DNA from: Pseudodesulfovibrio sp. zrk46
GTDB taxonomy: Bacteria > Desulfobacterota > Desulfovibrionia > Desulfovibrionales > Desulfovibrionaceae
NCBI RefSeq assembly: GCF_012516435.1
Contig: NZ_CP051216.1
Coordinates: forward strand, 1,304,001 to 1,368,000
Length of the DNA stretch: 64,000 nucleotides
Reading direction: 5' to 3'
This document shows positions 38,714-47,367 of the stretch, one piece after another; position 1 is the first letter of the stretch; every line of letters starts with the position of its first letter. The position numbers were made by a program, and so were the translations under genes. The notes under the pieces were generated by a model. It was not told the DNA's origin. It worked only from the letters and a program-made list of their open reading frames with translations, and ran no database searches.

Positions 38714-38959
38714 TTACTCCAAAGGAAGTTTGTATTGCGTGGGACCGGATTCCTTTTTGCCCTCAGATTCCGGCTCCTGCCATCCTGAATTGAGGAAATC
38801 CATCAGCGATGCCTCTGGGACACGCCACTGGCTTCCTATTTTAATCGCCTTGATACTTCCACCTGTAATCAGTCTGTACGCCGTTCGTTGGTGCACGCGG
38901 AGGATGTCTGCCACTTCGCGCACCGTGAATAACGTCGGAGGCTTGGAAATATCATTCAT
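38714..38959 (-). CDS. Excisionase-family (MerR-like HTH_17) DNA-binding protein
   Basis: The 81-residue protein carries the HTH_17 pattern: FTVREVADILRVHQRTAYRL, then ITGGSIKAIKIGSQWRVPEASLMDFL. This is the winged-helix fold of phage excisionases and small transcription factors. No integrase or phage gene is near, so a chromosomal regulatory role is more likely than recombination directionality. It is the first gene of a two-gene operon with the 134-residue protein. Confidence 0.85.
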   Translation of the reverse strand: MNDISKPPTLFTVREVADILRVHQRTAYRLITGGSIKAIKIGSQWRVPEASLMDFLNSGWQEPESEGKKESGPTQYKLPLE

Positions 38960-39473
38960 GTCTATCCTGTCATAAACGTACTAGCGATGTTCACTCTTTG
39001 ACACAACGAGTCAAAGATTGTCAACAAAGTACAACGTTGTCCTACAAAGTCTAGACTTTTTCTACAAATCCGTCGTTCAAGTGGGAAAACAGGACCTTGT
39101 TGTTCATTAGAGAAGCGTATAGCAGATTTTGAAAAAAATAATAATGGGAAATTGTCCCGAAATGACATTTGTCGCATCAAAAATGTAACGTGTTTGTCTA
39201 GAAAAAGTCGTAGAAATATCGAGATGCGAAGAAGCTGTTTGAATAGATAATATGAGTTAAAAGAGTATGTTATATTAATTAAGAACAGAGAGTGGAAAAT
39301 GGTGTGCATTGCAACATGATTGGTTGCATGGGTTGAGAGTTGGTCTGGTGCCGATGCAGCAATACCGTGCCATAAGACCGAGTTGAAGCAAATTGTAGTT
39401 AGTTAAAGTAAAAGGCCCGGCCTCAGCTCAGTTGAGAGAGCTGAAACCGGGCAAAAATGTGGGAAATGTGAAT
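38960..39473. other. AT-rich intergenic region, no supported gene
   Basis: 514 bases without a convincing gene. It contains the promoter of the excisionase-like gene at the left end (direct repeats of CAAAGT-like words around 39010-39050) and the terminator of the methyltransferase gene at the right end. Confidence 0.5.
39412..39456 (-). terminator. Terminator of the methyltransferase gene
   Basis: A two-part stem: GCCCGG/CCGGGC outside and CAGCTC/GAGCTG inside, followed by CCTTTTACTTT on the minus strand. Confidence 0.75.
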
Positions 39474-40250
39474 TTATGCCTTTTTAGTGGCGGTAACTAT
39501 GACGTCTTTACCGAAAAACAGGTCATCGCTGAGCAGGGTATTCGCGATGAATGTGTTGTACGCGATGTTTTCGGGTTTGGTCTTTTCATGCTCCTGGGCT
39601 TTCTTCTTGTATTTCAGGAGATAGTAATTGGTCGTGAGCCGAATCAAAGGCTGGAGAACCTTGAAAACCTTATCGCTGGACTGGAAGTAGGAAGATTCCA
39701 CGGCTTCAATGTCATAGCCGGTCTTGCGGAGGAAGTAGTCCATCTCGGGGTAGCCGATAAGGTTGATATGGGCTTCGCCATACGGGACATCCAGATTGAT
39801 GGGCGATTTCATGCCGCGGTAGAAACCGGAGAACAGGTGCATGAAGCGGGAACGGATCTGCAAGCGGTTGGGGAAGGTCAGGATAAGCTTGCCGCCGGGC
39901 TTGAGAACGCGGTTGAACTCGCGGAGTACATGCGGCACGGACTCGACGTGCTCGATGACTTCACGGCAGATAACTACGTCGAACTGGTCATCATCAAGCT
40001 CAAGGCGCTGGTTCAGATCCTGGAAAATTTCTTTGATGTCAGGAAACTTCTGCGGGTAGTAGTTGGAAATGGTGACATCATGGCCCTGGTCTTTCAATTG
40101 ACGGGAAAGGATGGCAGAGCCGGCGCTAGATTCGAAAATCTTGCAGGGGCCGGTAGGGATGTGGGCGCAGATGACAGCATCTTTCTTGATGTCACGACGA
40201 TGTTTGCGGACGATTTCGCCGCCGATTCGGATATCGGTGTATTTACTCAT
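39474..40250 (-). CDS. Class I SAM-dependent methyltransferase
   Basis: The 258-residue protein has a degenerate glycine motif (KIFESSAGSAILSRQL, near residue 38), then FDVVICREVIEHVESVPHVL and FNRVLKPGGKLILTFPN, as in the UbiE/COQ5-like Methyltransf_11 group. The C-terminal 110 residues carry GEAHINLIGYPEMDYFLRKT, common in methyltransferases linked to surface glycans. ATG 40250 is fixed by AGGAGAAC upstream. The marR gene precedes it by 60 bases on the same strand. Confidence 0.85.
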   Translation of the reverse strand: MSKYTDIRIGGEIVRKHRRDIKKDAVICAHIPTGPCKIFESSAGSAILSRQLKDQGHDVTISNYYPQKFPDIKEIFQDLNQRLELDDDQFDVVICREVIEHVESVPHVLREFNRVLKPGGKLILTFPNRLQIRSRFMHLFSGFYRGMKSPINLDVPYGEAHINLIGYPEMDYFLRKTGYDIEAVESSYFQSSDKVFKVLQPLIRLTTNYYLLKYKKKAQEHEKTKPENIAYNTFIANTLLSDDLFFGKDVIVTATKKA

Positions 40251-40310
40251 GAGTGTTCTCCTGATGGCAGGTCTTCTAGCGGGGAACGGTTCGGAACGCA
40301 ACCATTGCGG

Positions 40311-40781
40311 TTAATCCACGACTTCATCCAGAAGGACGACAATGGATTCCATCTGGTCTTCTTCCAGCTTTTCGGTCATTTGCCGCATGATGCGTTTGAA
40401 ATAGCGACGGTCATTGATGGTCAGGCCCTGATTAACCGAAGAGCGAAGGTCATCAATGGCCGCGGTCACGGTGGATTGGATGCTGCGACCGTGATCGGTG
40501 AGGGTAATGTGATGTCGCCGACGATCTTCCTTGGTTCGCTTTTGCTCGACAAGGCCATCCCTTTCCATTCGTTTGAGGGTATTGGAGAGGGTGGCTTGCT
40601 CAATGTCCAACGTGGCCTTCAATTCCTTTTGCGTGATGCCGTCTCTTTCCCACAGTCTTGAGAGAATGGTGAGATATCCTGGTTGCACACCGTATGGTGT
40701 AAGTCGGGAAGAGAGACTCTTGGCATAAAGGCGTTGAAATCTCGAGAGTTGATCAAAAAACAATGGCTGTAGATCGTTCAT
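40311..40781 (-). CDS. MarR-family transcriptional regulator
   Basis: The 156-residue winged-HTH protein has GITQKELKATLDIEQATLSNTL (recognition helix), KRMERDGLVEQKRTKEDRRRHHI (wing, with the conserved Asp-Arg pair) and flanking dimerisation helices. It is divergent from the deacetylase gene at 40906. A perfect 16-bp palindrome at 40820-40835 lies between them, the expected place for a MarR operator controlling both. Confidence 0.9.
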   Translation of the reverse strand: MNDLQPLFFDQLSRFQRLYAKSLSSRLTPYGVQPGYLTILSRLWERDGITQKELKATLDIEQATLSNTLKRMERDGLVEQKRTKEDRRRHHITLTDHGRSIQSTVTAAIDDLRSSVNQGLTINDRRYFKRIMRQMTEKLEEDQMESIVVLLDEVVD

Positions 40782-40819
40782 TAGTGATTCCAGTGGATTA
40801 ATTGGATTAACGCGATAAT

Positions 40820-40835
40820 AAATAGCATGCTATTT
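40820..40835. promoter_or_regulatory. Candidate MarR operator
   Basis: The perfect palindrome AAATAGCATGCTATTT sits 39 bases upstream of marR and 70 bases upstream of the divergent deacetylase gene. Size and symmetry suit a MarR dimer. Confidence 0.6.
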
Positions 40836-40905
40836 TAAGAATAATCAAATGAAAACTATGTGCAGCAATCTTTACGAATGGAGTGTGTGCAGGTAGTTGG
40901 GAAGA

Positions 40906-41763
40906 ATGAAGCTCATAATTAATGTAGATGATGCCGGATTGCACCCAGCTGTGAACCGGGCTGTCGAGATATTGGCGGAAAAAGGATTGTGCACGTCCGC
41001 ATCCATCGTTGCGAACGGACTTGCTGTGAAGAGCGCGACGGCGCTGGAAGGCGTGAGTCTCGGCGTGCATTTGGATATTCTTCGTGGGCGTCCGGTGAGC
41101 CATTGGCAGAATGTTACTTCACTGGTGGATAAGAACGGGGCCTTTTTGATGGACCCTGTCATTCTTTTTCAACGCTATGCAGCCGGAAAGGTTGACCACA
41201 TGGAAGTGGAAAAAGAGTGGCGCGCCCAAATCGAACACATCATGAGCCTTGGCGTGAAACCTACTCATCTGACAAGCCACAAGCATGTCCATGGGTGGCC
41301 GTCCCTGACGCGCATGGCGGTGAATCTGGCGAAGGAATACGGCATTGACTGGATTCGCAAACCAGAAGAGTGCAGTGAGATTTCCAAGCTGGACAAATCA
41401 ATCTATCAATCAAAATTTCTCAACGTCTGTGGGTATTTCGACAGAGAACTCGACGGTGTGAACTGGACTGACGTTTTGTGGAGTGCCGTTGATCATGATG
41501 GGGCAATGTCCCCGGAGCGGTTTGTCGTCTATCTGGATAATTGTGGGGATGTGAAGCCTGACAGTGTGTTGGAGTTGGGCTGCGGCGCTGGCATGATAAC
41601 AGCTGGTGATCCTCCGATACCGCCGGAATACGATCCAACCAAGATCAGCGCTGTGTGGCGCGACCAGTTTCGCTCTCTGGCAGAGGATGCGTGGCCGGAA
41701 GCCATCAAGATGTTAGGCGCTGAGTTGGTCACATATTCGGAATTGCCGAAATTCGTGGAATGA
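40906..41763 (+). CDS. YdjC/ChbG-like carbohydrate deacetylase
   Basis: The 285-residue protein starts MKLIINVDDAGLHPAVNRAV, with metal-binding Asp-Asp of the YdjC/ChbG family, then GVHLDILRGRPV (metal His), LTSHKHVHGWPSL (second metal His) and a C-terminal THEE-equivalent region around LELGCGAG. Members remove acetyl groups from N-acetylated oligosaccharides. ATG 40906 is preferred over a TTG three codons upstream. It is divergent from marR. Confidence 0.82.
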   Translation: MKLIINVDDAGLHPAVNRAVEILAEKGLCTSASIVANGLAVKSATALEGVSLGVHLDILRGRPVSHWQNVTSLVDKNGAFLMDPVILFQRYAAGKVDHMEVEKEWRAQIEHIMSLGVKPTHLTSHKHVHGWPSLTRMAVNLAKEYGIDWIRKPEECSEISKLDKSIYQSKFLNVCGYFDRELDGVNWTDVLWSAVDHDGAMSPERFVVYLDNCGDVKPDSVLELGCGAGMITAGDPPIPPEYDPTKISAVWRDQFRSLAEDAWPEAIKMLGAELVTYSELPKFVE

Positions 41764-41823
41764 TAGAGGCCTGATCGCCGAAATGGGTTGAACACACTAT
41801 GGTGGTGGGCTAGGTTTGTAGCC

Positions 41824-42585
41824 ATGAACATGGAAATGCTCATATCAGTCATCCGCCAACGTTGTGTGGCGGTGGACCGGGCCGTGGTGGCCATGTCCGG
41901 CGGCGTGGACTCCACGCTGGTGGCTGCCGCTGCGGCAGCGGCCATGGGCGTGCGTTGCGTGGCCGTGACCGTGCAGAGTGAGCTGACCGCACCGCGAGAT
42001 TTTACCCGCGCCGTGGAAATGGCCGAACATATCGGCATCGAGCATCATCCCCTGTGCATAAGACTTCGGGAAATCAAGGAAGTTCGGCGGAATACAGAGC
42101 TTCGCTGCTATCATTGCAAGCGGGCCATCTTCGATCTCATGCGGCTAGAATATGGTGACGATACGCTGATCATGGATGGCACCAACAAAGATGACGATCC
42201 GAAGCGTCCTGGACTCAAGACCGCGAAAGAGTTCGGTGTGTTTTCGCCACTGAAAGAGGCGGGCATGACCAAAGCAGATGTTCGCAGGGTGGCTAAATCC
42301 ATAGAATTACCCAATTGGGACACGCCATCAGAGAGTTGTCTGGCCACAAGGATACCGACAGGCATTCCTCTAAATCAGCAGCGTTTGGAGATGGTACGGG
42401 CCATGGAAGAATTCTTCCACGCAAGGGGCGTGAAAACGTTGAGGGCTCGTCATGATAATCTGGTGGCAACAATTGAAGTGTTGTCGCAATACAATGCAAT
42501 TATTGAAAAAAATCATGATCGCTTCATGGAACTGATCAGCGACCTTGGTCTGCGCTCCTACAGAGTGTGTGTCTTGAAGGGGTAA
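41824..42585 (+). CDS. larE: LarE-family ATP-dependent sulfur transferase
   Basis: The 253-residue PP-loop protein has AMSGGVDSTL (residues 24-32), RCYHCKRAIFDL (CxxC at 95/98), FSPLKEAGMTKADVR and SESCLATRIPTG with Cys172, the position of the sacrificial cysteine of L. plantarum LarE (Cys176). LarE sulfurates the pyridinium adenylate precursor of the nickel-pincer nucleotide cofactor of lactate racemase-like enzymes. No other Cys lies close to Cys172, which suggests the sacrificial rather than iron-sulfur type. ATG 41824 is chosen; a TTG twelve codons upstream precedes non-conserved sequence. Confidence 0.9.
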   Translation: MNMEMLISVIRQRCVAVDRAVVAMSGGVDSTLVAAAAAAAMGVRCVAVTVQSELTAPRDFTRAVEMAEHIGIEHHPLCIRLREIKEVRRNTELRCYHCKRAIFDLMRLEYGDDTLIMDGTNKDDDPKRPGLKTAKEFGVFSPLKEAGMTKADVRRVAKSIELPNWDTPSESCLATRIPTGIPLNQQRLEMVRAMEEFFHARGVKTLRARHDNLVATIEVLSQYNAIIEKNHDRFMELISDLGLRSYRVCVLKG

Positions 42586-42635
42586 AGACATTGGGAACAG
42601 TCAGCCCTAGTCATATTTCGAACGGAGAAAGGTTG

Positions 42636-43412
42636 ATGCGAACCGTATATTTGGACTGCTCGACAGGTGTGAGCGGTGACATGCTCTTGGCCTCGTTGGC
42701 CCATGTGCTAGAAGAAATAGAGGGCGAGGGAGCAGGGTTTGCCTTTCTTAAAAACGAGCTAACACGCCTTAATATTGAAGGATTCGGTCTTGAATGGTCC
42801 CATAAGAAGATCGGTGGGATTATGACTTGGCATGTGGACGTGATCCAGACGAACGACCAACCGCTGCGAACACATGGCGACCTTATGCGGATCGTGGATG
42901 ACAGTGGTGTTACCGGACGGGCTGCAGAATGGTCTCGACAGGCCATAACCCTGTTGGGGGAGGCTGAGGCCAAGGTGCATGGCGTTTCACTCGAGAAAGT
43001 CCACTTTCACGAGATAGGTGCTGTAGATACTATTGTGGATATTGTAGGAAGCATGGTTTTACTGGACCGCATCGGAGCTGAAACAGTGGTGTGCTCGCCC
43101 GTGGATCTGGGGTCTGGTTTCGTACATTGTGCACATGGCAAAATGCCAGTACCTGCACCAGCTTGTGCGTTGTTAGCGCAAAGCCTTATTACCTTCGGTT
43201 CTGAATGTGGAATGGAGCGGGCAACGCCCACTGGATTGACAGTATTGCGGACAGTTGTCGATAACTGCGGAACTATGCCCATGGGGAGGGTTCGTGGTGT
43301 GGGTTACGGCTCAGGCGGTAGGTCGTCTGACGAACACCCGACATACGTTCGTGCCTTCATGTTAGAGAAGGTTGCAGAAGATTTACCGAATAGAGACCAT
43401 AATCATGCGTGA
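42636..43412 (+). CDS. larC: LarC N-terminal-domain protein (LarC1 only)
   Basis: The 258-residue product starts MRTVYLDCSTGVSGDMLLAS and has VHFHEIGAVDTIVDIVGS and the ATPTGLTVLRT and GVGYGSGGR motifs, all of the DUF111/LarC family. Full-length LarC is usually about 400 residues and its second half (LarC2) binds CTP and inserts nickel; that half is missing here. The next frame is a different family, so a -1 frameshift into LarC2, as in L. plantarum, is not possible. ATG 42636 has GGAGAAAGG upstream. The 3' end overlaps the DUF3431 gene by 8 bases. Confidence 0.85.
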   Translation: MRTVYLDCSTGVSGDMLLASLAHVLEEIEGEGAGFAFLKNELTRLNIEGFGLEWSHKKIGGIMTWHVDVIQTNDQPLRTHGDLMRIVDDSGVTGRAAEWSRQAITLLGEAEAKVHGVSLEKVHFHEIGAVDTIVDIVGSMVLLDRIGAETVVCSPVDLGSGFVHCAHGKMPVPAPACALLAQSLITFGSECGMERATPTGLTVLRTVVDNCGTMPMGRVRGVGYGSGGRSSDEHPTYVRAFMLEKVAEDLPNRDHNHA

Positions 43413-44076
43413 TAACATAAAACTGATCATAGCGCGGTATCAGGAAGACATCTCCTGGGTCGATGACCTGGACTATGATTACATAGTGTATGACAAGGGT
43501 GGAAAGCCCGTACAAAATGCAGTTCATTTGGCAAATATTGGTAGAGAAGCGCATACATATTTTACACACATCGTGCGAGAGTACGACTCGTTGGCTCCGG
43601 TCAATGTGTTTCTGCAGGGAGACCCATTTGATCATATTGGTGATCAGGGAAAAGGGGACGTGAAAACGTTGCAGAACCATATTGAAGATGTTGCGGATCG
43701 AGGTGTTCCATTCAAGGGATTTGCTTGGTTCAAGCTCAAATGTGACCGATTGGGCCGTCCGCATGACCTGCACAAGCCTGAAAACGAGGGCAGATGGGCT
43801 GGATGGGGCAAAGACATCCCGTTGGCCGAAATATTCGAGAAGCTGTTCGACGCCGATTTTCCCCGCCAGTTGGTGGCGCGTGCTCCAACCGGCATCTTTG
43901 CTGTCACCGGAGACAGAATCCGGACACGGCCCAAGGCGTTCTACGAGTATGCCTTGCGGTTGGTGGAGGCTGATCCTGATGATGCAAATAACACCGGACA
44001 TGCCTTTGAACGGTTGTGGCAGCACATTTTCAATGGCAATGTAGCCTGGAATCGGAACGACTACGAAAAGTTATAG
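43405..44076 (+). CDS. DUF3431 family protein
   Basis: The 223-residue product has the DUF3431 pattern: IIARYQEDISWVDDLDYDYI then IVYDKGGKP near the start, HLANIGREAHTYFTHIVREYD, VNVFLQGDPFDHI, and a C-terminal RAPTGIFAVTGDRIRTRPKA with YALRLVEADPDDANNTGHAFERLW. The QGDPFDH segment recalls GT-A-like glycosyltransferases of fungal and bacterial glycan clusters, but the activity is not established. Its ATG lies within the larC end (8-base overlap), so translation is coupled. Confidence 0.82.
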   Translation: MRDNIKLIIARYQEDISWVDDLDYDYIVYDKGGKPVQNAVHLANIGREAHTYFTHIVREYDSLAPVNVFLQGDPFDHIGDQGKGDVKTLQNHIEDVADRGVPFKGFAWFKLKCDRLGRPHDLHKPENEGRWAGWGKDIPLAEIFEKLFDADFPRQLVARAPTGIFAVTGDRIRTRPKAFYEYALRLVEADPDDANNTGHAFERLWQHIFNGNVAWNRNDYEKL

Positions 44077-44091
44077 ATAAGGCAACCCGTT

Positions 44092-45315
44092 ATGGCACTC
44101 CCACTGAATTTTCGCATAGCACTCTCGTCGCTCAAGGCGCACAAATGGCGGGCCATTCTGGCCATGCTCGGCGTGTTCCTTGGCGCGCTTGCGTTTACTG
44201 GAGTTCAGCATGTGTCCAAGATCATGGTCCGCAGGGCCGAGATCGAAACCGAAAAGCTGGGACCCAACTCCTATGCGGTGGTCGCTGGAAATATACGCTT
44301 CCGTCGTAGCGGCGGGGCGCGAATCACAGCCTTTTCGCGCAACTTCACCGTGGGAGATGCAAAGGCTGTCATCGACGGCGTGCCTTCTGTCATGGAAGGA
44401 ACGCCCTATGTGAACACCACAATGCAGGTGCGCGGCAATGGAAATGCCGTCACTGCGAAGATCATGGCGTCGTGGCCCAACTATCAAGTTATTCGTAATT
44501 TTTTCCCAGAAAATGGCCGTTTTTTTGATTGGGAAGATGTCGAAGAGCGCAACAAGGTCTGCGTTCTTGGCCAGAAAATTGCCGAGCGGTTGTTCGGTAG
44601 CGCTGATGCGGCAATAGGGGAGACAGTCTATCTCTTCCGGGCCAGCTTCCGCGTGTTGGGAGTGATGGAGGCAAAGGGCCGTGATGTGGCCGGAGAAGAT
44701 CAGGATGAGTACCTCTTCATTCCGCTGGAGACATTCATGCGGCGCGCCAGCAATCAGGACTGGATTTCAGGCGTGTTCCTCAGGCTCTCAAAAGATGCCG
44801 GACTGGAGCAGGTAGAAGAGTCGGCCACCGCCATCATGCGTATGCGGCACAATATCAAAGAAGGGCAGAAGGATGACTTCGCCACCATGTCGCCCAAGGA
44901 TGCCATGCGGTTGCAACGACAGGCGCTGGATCTCATGACCACACTGGGCGGTATCACCTCCACCATCTCCTTCGGGGTGGGCGGCCTCGGCATCCTGTCC
45001 ATCATGATTCTCGTGGTTCGTTCGCGGCGAATTGAGATCGGTGTGCGCAGGGCTGTGGGCGGACGTCGCCAGGATATCATTCGACAGTTTCTGTTCGAGT
45101 CGGCTCTCATGGCCGGCATCGGTGGAGCCTTCGGCGTACTGGCCACCGTGGTACTTGTCACAGTGGGCTGTAATCTGGCCGATCTGCCGCTCATCATCGA
45201 TGCCAACAGCCTCATCACCACCCTTGTTGGGTCCTGCGTTTTGGGGATTGCTGCGGGCGCATATCCGGCATGGCAGGCGGCAAATATCGAAATCCTCGAC
45301 GTTCTCAAAATATAG
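44092..45315 (+). CDS. MacB-type ABC transporter permease
   Basis: The 407-residue protein has one N-terminal helix (WRAILAMLGVFLGALAFTG, residues 19-37), a periplasmic MacB_PCD domain of about 220 residues, and a C-terminal FtsX region with three helices (GGLGILSIMILVV, ALMAGIGGAFGVLATVV, LVGSCVLGIAAGAYPA). Such permeases work as mechanotransmission dimers with an ATPase and often an HlyD protein. Neither partner is adjacent, so this is an orphan permease. It begins 15 bases after the DUF3431 gene. Confidence 0.85.
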   Translation: MALPLNFRIALSSLKAHKWRAILAMLGVFLGALAFTGVQHVSKIMVRRAEIETEKLGPNSYAVVAGNIRFRRSGGARITAFSRNFTVGDAKAVIDGVPSVMEGTPYVNTTMQVRGNGNAVTAKIMASWPNYQVIRNFFPENGRFFDWEDVEERNKVCVLGQKIAERLFGSADAAIGETVYLFRASFRVLGVMEAKGRDVAGEDQDEYLFIPLETFMRRASNQDWISGVFLRLSKDAGLEQVEESATAIMRMRHNIKEGQKDDFATMSPKDAMRLQRQALDLMTTLGGITSTISFGVGGLGILSIMILVVRSRRIEIGVRRAVGGRRQDIIRQFLFESALMAGIGGAFGVLATVVLVTVGCNLADLPLIIDANSLITTLVGSCVLGIAAGAYPAWQAANIEILDVLKI

Positions 45316-45353
45316 ATCGATTAAATAATATTTCAGTTAGATAGAAGTTATAG

Positions 45354-45388
45354 ATAGCTGGCTATCAATAGAATAAATAGCCAGCTAT
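45354..45388. promoter_or_regulatory. Perfect 12-bp inverted repeat
   Basis: ATAGCTGGCTAT and ATAGCCAGCTAT flank an 11-base AT-rich spacer, 38 bases after the permease stop and 166 bases before the TetR start. There is no T run, so a protein-binding site or a weak terminator is possible. Confidence 0.45.
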
Positions 45389-45554
45389 ATGAAATTGACT
45401 ATCCATATTTGACAATCAACTGAGTGCAAAATTGTATTGTTGATATCGAGTCGTGCAGAACCTGTATAAATTGTGAAAGATAATTGACTCAGATGATGAA
45501 ATGCGCTGTCTAATAAATAGTTAATCATGGCGGAGTATTCAGGAAGGGGGAGCA

Positions 45555-46151
45555 ATGACGACAATTCACGATAACGATGAGATGGGGTTGTCCATTCTGG
45601 ACGCCGCCGCTAGGCTTTTCGAAGAGCAGGGCGTCAAGAAGACAACCCTCGAAGACATTGCAAAGCGAGCCGGAGTGGGGCTGGAAGATATCAAATCCCT
45701 ATTTCACACCAAGACCGCGCTTGCCCTGAAGTTGCAGACACATGCGCTACAGGAACTCAGCAGACAGTATTTGGTGGAAATGCCCGACGCCTCTCTTGAA
45801 GAGATGGTCGAGTTCATCATGCGCACACGCCTCAGATATGCGGAAAGTCATGTTGAGCAGACCATGCTGTTCTTCCGAAAAGCCTTCAATGGTGTGCAGC
45901 CATGGTCACAGATGTTGGATCAAACCATTTGGCAGCTTTCTGTCGAATTCGCTTCGCTTATCGAGAAGCGTGTTCAGGCCGGAGAGTTTCGAAAGGACAT
46001 GGATATCAACACGGCCGTGCGTGCCCTGACTTCCTTCTATCTGACCGGCATAACCCTCATGGGATTGCGGGCAGATAATTTCAGTGCAGATGAAGTGTGG
46101 GCGTTTATCGAACCGCAGGTACACATGCTGCTTGAAGGGCTCCGCGCCTGA
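45555..46151 (+). CDS. TetR-family transcriptional regulator
   Basis: The 198-residue protein has an N-terminal TetR HTH: ILDAAARLFEEQGVKKTTLEDIAKRAGVGLEDIKSLFHTKTALAL (residues 15-59). The C-terminal ligand domain (about 80-195) is helical with FFRKAFNGVQPW. The ATG is preceded by GGGGGAG. It stands alone and is followed by a terminator; the preceding 239-base gap holds an inverted repeat that could be its operator. Confidence 0.92.
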   Translation: MTTIHDNDEMGLSILDAAARLFEEQGVKKTTLEDIAKRAGVGLEDIKSLFHTKTALALKLQTHALQELSRQYLVEMPDASLEEMVEFIMRTRLRYAESHVEQTMLFFRKAFNGVQPWSQMLDQTIWQLSVEFASLIEKRVQAGEFRKDMDINTAVRALTSFYLTGITLMGLRADNFSADEVWAFIEPQVHMLLEGLRA

Positions 46152-46488
46152 CCAGCGCCTGAAAGAATGAATTGAATCGGCCATGCCTCGCATGGCCTTT
46201 TTTATGCGCTATGCGATCCAATGAGCATCGGACTGCAATCTCTAGATAATCTATACGAAATATGTAGGGAATAGTCTCTTTGCCTGAAATAGCGTGATAT
46301 TTTTTCGATTACTCACGTAAGCGAAGAATGTAAAAGCGATGAATCGGCTAAATAATGGGCTTGAATAAGCATTTCCTGCTGCGAGGTAGGAAATAGAGGT
46401 AAAGCGCTCTTCCTGCGCGCATATGTTGCGTCCTTTTCCTGCGCACGGTATCGTGCCGCGCGAAACTACTGAATCAAGGAGCCCGACA
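46152..46488. other. Intergenic region upstream of the VOC-HAD gene
   Basis: 337 bases holding the tetR terminator and an otherwise featureless AT-rich leader. No small ORF with a ribosome-binding site was found. Confidence 0.5.
46177..46204 (+). terminator. Terminator of the TetR gene
   Basis: GGCCATGC-ctc-GCATGGCC is followed by TTTTTTAT. Confidence 0.88.
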
Positions 46489-47283
46489 ATGGCTGTTCAT
46501 CCCACAGTGACGCTGCTGGTGCGCGACAAGGAAAAATCCGCTCTGTTCTATGAAAAGAGTCTGGGCTTCAGTCTGGCCTGGGAAACCCTGCTTATCGGTC
46601 CCTACGGCCAATCTCTGCGTCTTCTGGAAGTGCCTGACGGCCCGACGGGTGGCTGCATCGTGCACAGCGTGGAAGTGCCGAGTATCGATATGGCCGTGGA
46701 GGCCATCATCGAGCACGGCGGCGGCCGGGGCGAGAAGTTGCTGGAAGATACGCCTCTCTACGTGGGACCGGATGGCGAACTCATCATGCTCTCCCAGCGC
46801 GGTCTCTCCAACGCAGACGTCGTGAAGCTCGTGGTCTATGATTTCGACGGCGTAATGACCGACAACCGTGTGTTCGTGGACGAAACAGGGCGGGAAACCG
46901 TTGCGGCCAATCGCTCGGACGGTCTGGCCATCGGCATGATCCGCAAGCTCGGCATTGACCAGTGCATTCTGTCCACCGAGGAAAATCCCGTGGTGTCGGC
47001 TCGTGCAGGGAAACTCAATATCGAGGTGTCGCAGGGCATCCGTGACAAAGGCTCTGCCATTATCGATCTCGCTGGGCGGAAGGGCGTGTCCCTTGCCGAA
47101 GTGCTTTACGTGGGCAACGACGTCAACGACGCCGACGCCATGGGCTTGTGCGGCTTCACCGTAGCGCCGGCCGACGCCCATCCCGCCATTTTGGCCATGG
47201 CCGATTACGTGACCGAGGCCCCGGGCGGTTTCGGCGTGATCCGCGAGCTGGCCGACGTGCTGTCCGCAGGAGTGCGGAGATAA
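46489..47283 (+). CDS. Fusion of a VOC/glyoxalase domain with a NeuA/KdsC-type HAD phosphatase
   Basis: The 264-residue protein has an N-terminal VOC domain (1-108: HPTVTLLVRDKEKSALFYEK, MAVEAIIEHGG, ELIMLSQ) joined to a complete HAD domain (about 112-262). The HAD part has the DxD nucleophile motif YDFDGVMTDNRVFVDETGRE, then ANRSDGLAIG, ILSTEENPVVSARAGKL, GIRDKGSAI and YVGNDVNDADAM. These words match KdsC and, more closely, the phosphatase domain fused to CMP-acylneuraminate synthetases, which acts on 2-keto-sugar-acid phosphates. The VOC module may bind a sugar-acid or metal ligand. The start is fixed by AAGGAG. No cytidylyltransferase is adjacent. Confidence 0.82.
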   Translation: MAVHPTVTLLVRDKEKSALFYEKSLGFSLAWETLLIGPYGQSLRLLEVPDGPTGGCIVHSVEVPSIDMAVEAIIEHGGGRGEKLLEDTPLYVGPDGELIMLSQRGLSNADVVKLVVYDFDGVMTDNRVFVDETGRETVAANRSDGLAIGMIRKLGIDQCILSTEENPVVSARAGKLNIEVSQGIRDKGSAIIDLAGRKGVSLAEVLYVGNDVNDADAMGLCGFTVAPADAHPAILAMADYVTEAPGGFGVIRELADVLSAGVRR

Positions 47284-47316
47284 TATTTCTCAATAAAACA
47301 AGTTGATAAAACGAAA

Positions 47317-47350
47317 GCGGGAGCGAACCATGGTTCGCTCCCGTTTGTTG
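47317..47350. terminator. Bidirectional terminator between the VOC-HAD and AraC genes
   Basis: The palindromic stem CGGGAGCGAACCATGGTTCG then CTCCCG, with an A-rich left flank and TTTGTTGTTT on the right, lies between convergent stop codons. Confidence 0.85.
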
Positions 47351-47367
47351 TTTGTGGGGTCGGTATA

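Noticed and set aside
38714-38959. Excisionase gene as a marker of an integrated phage
   Set aside because: No integrase, attachment repeat or phage gene is nearby. HTH_17 proteins are common chromosomal regulators.
43372-43412. Programmed frameshift joining LarC1 to LarC2, as in lactobacilli
   Set aside because: The overlapping frame encodes a DUF3431 protein, not LarC2, and no slippery sequence is seen.
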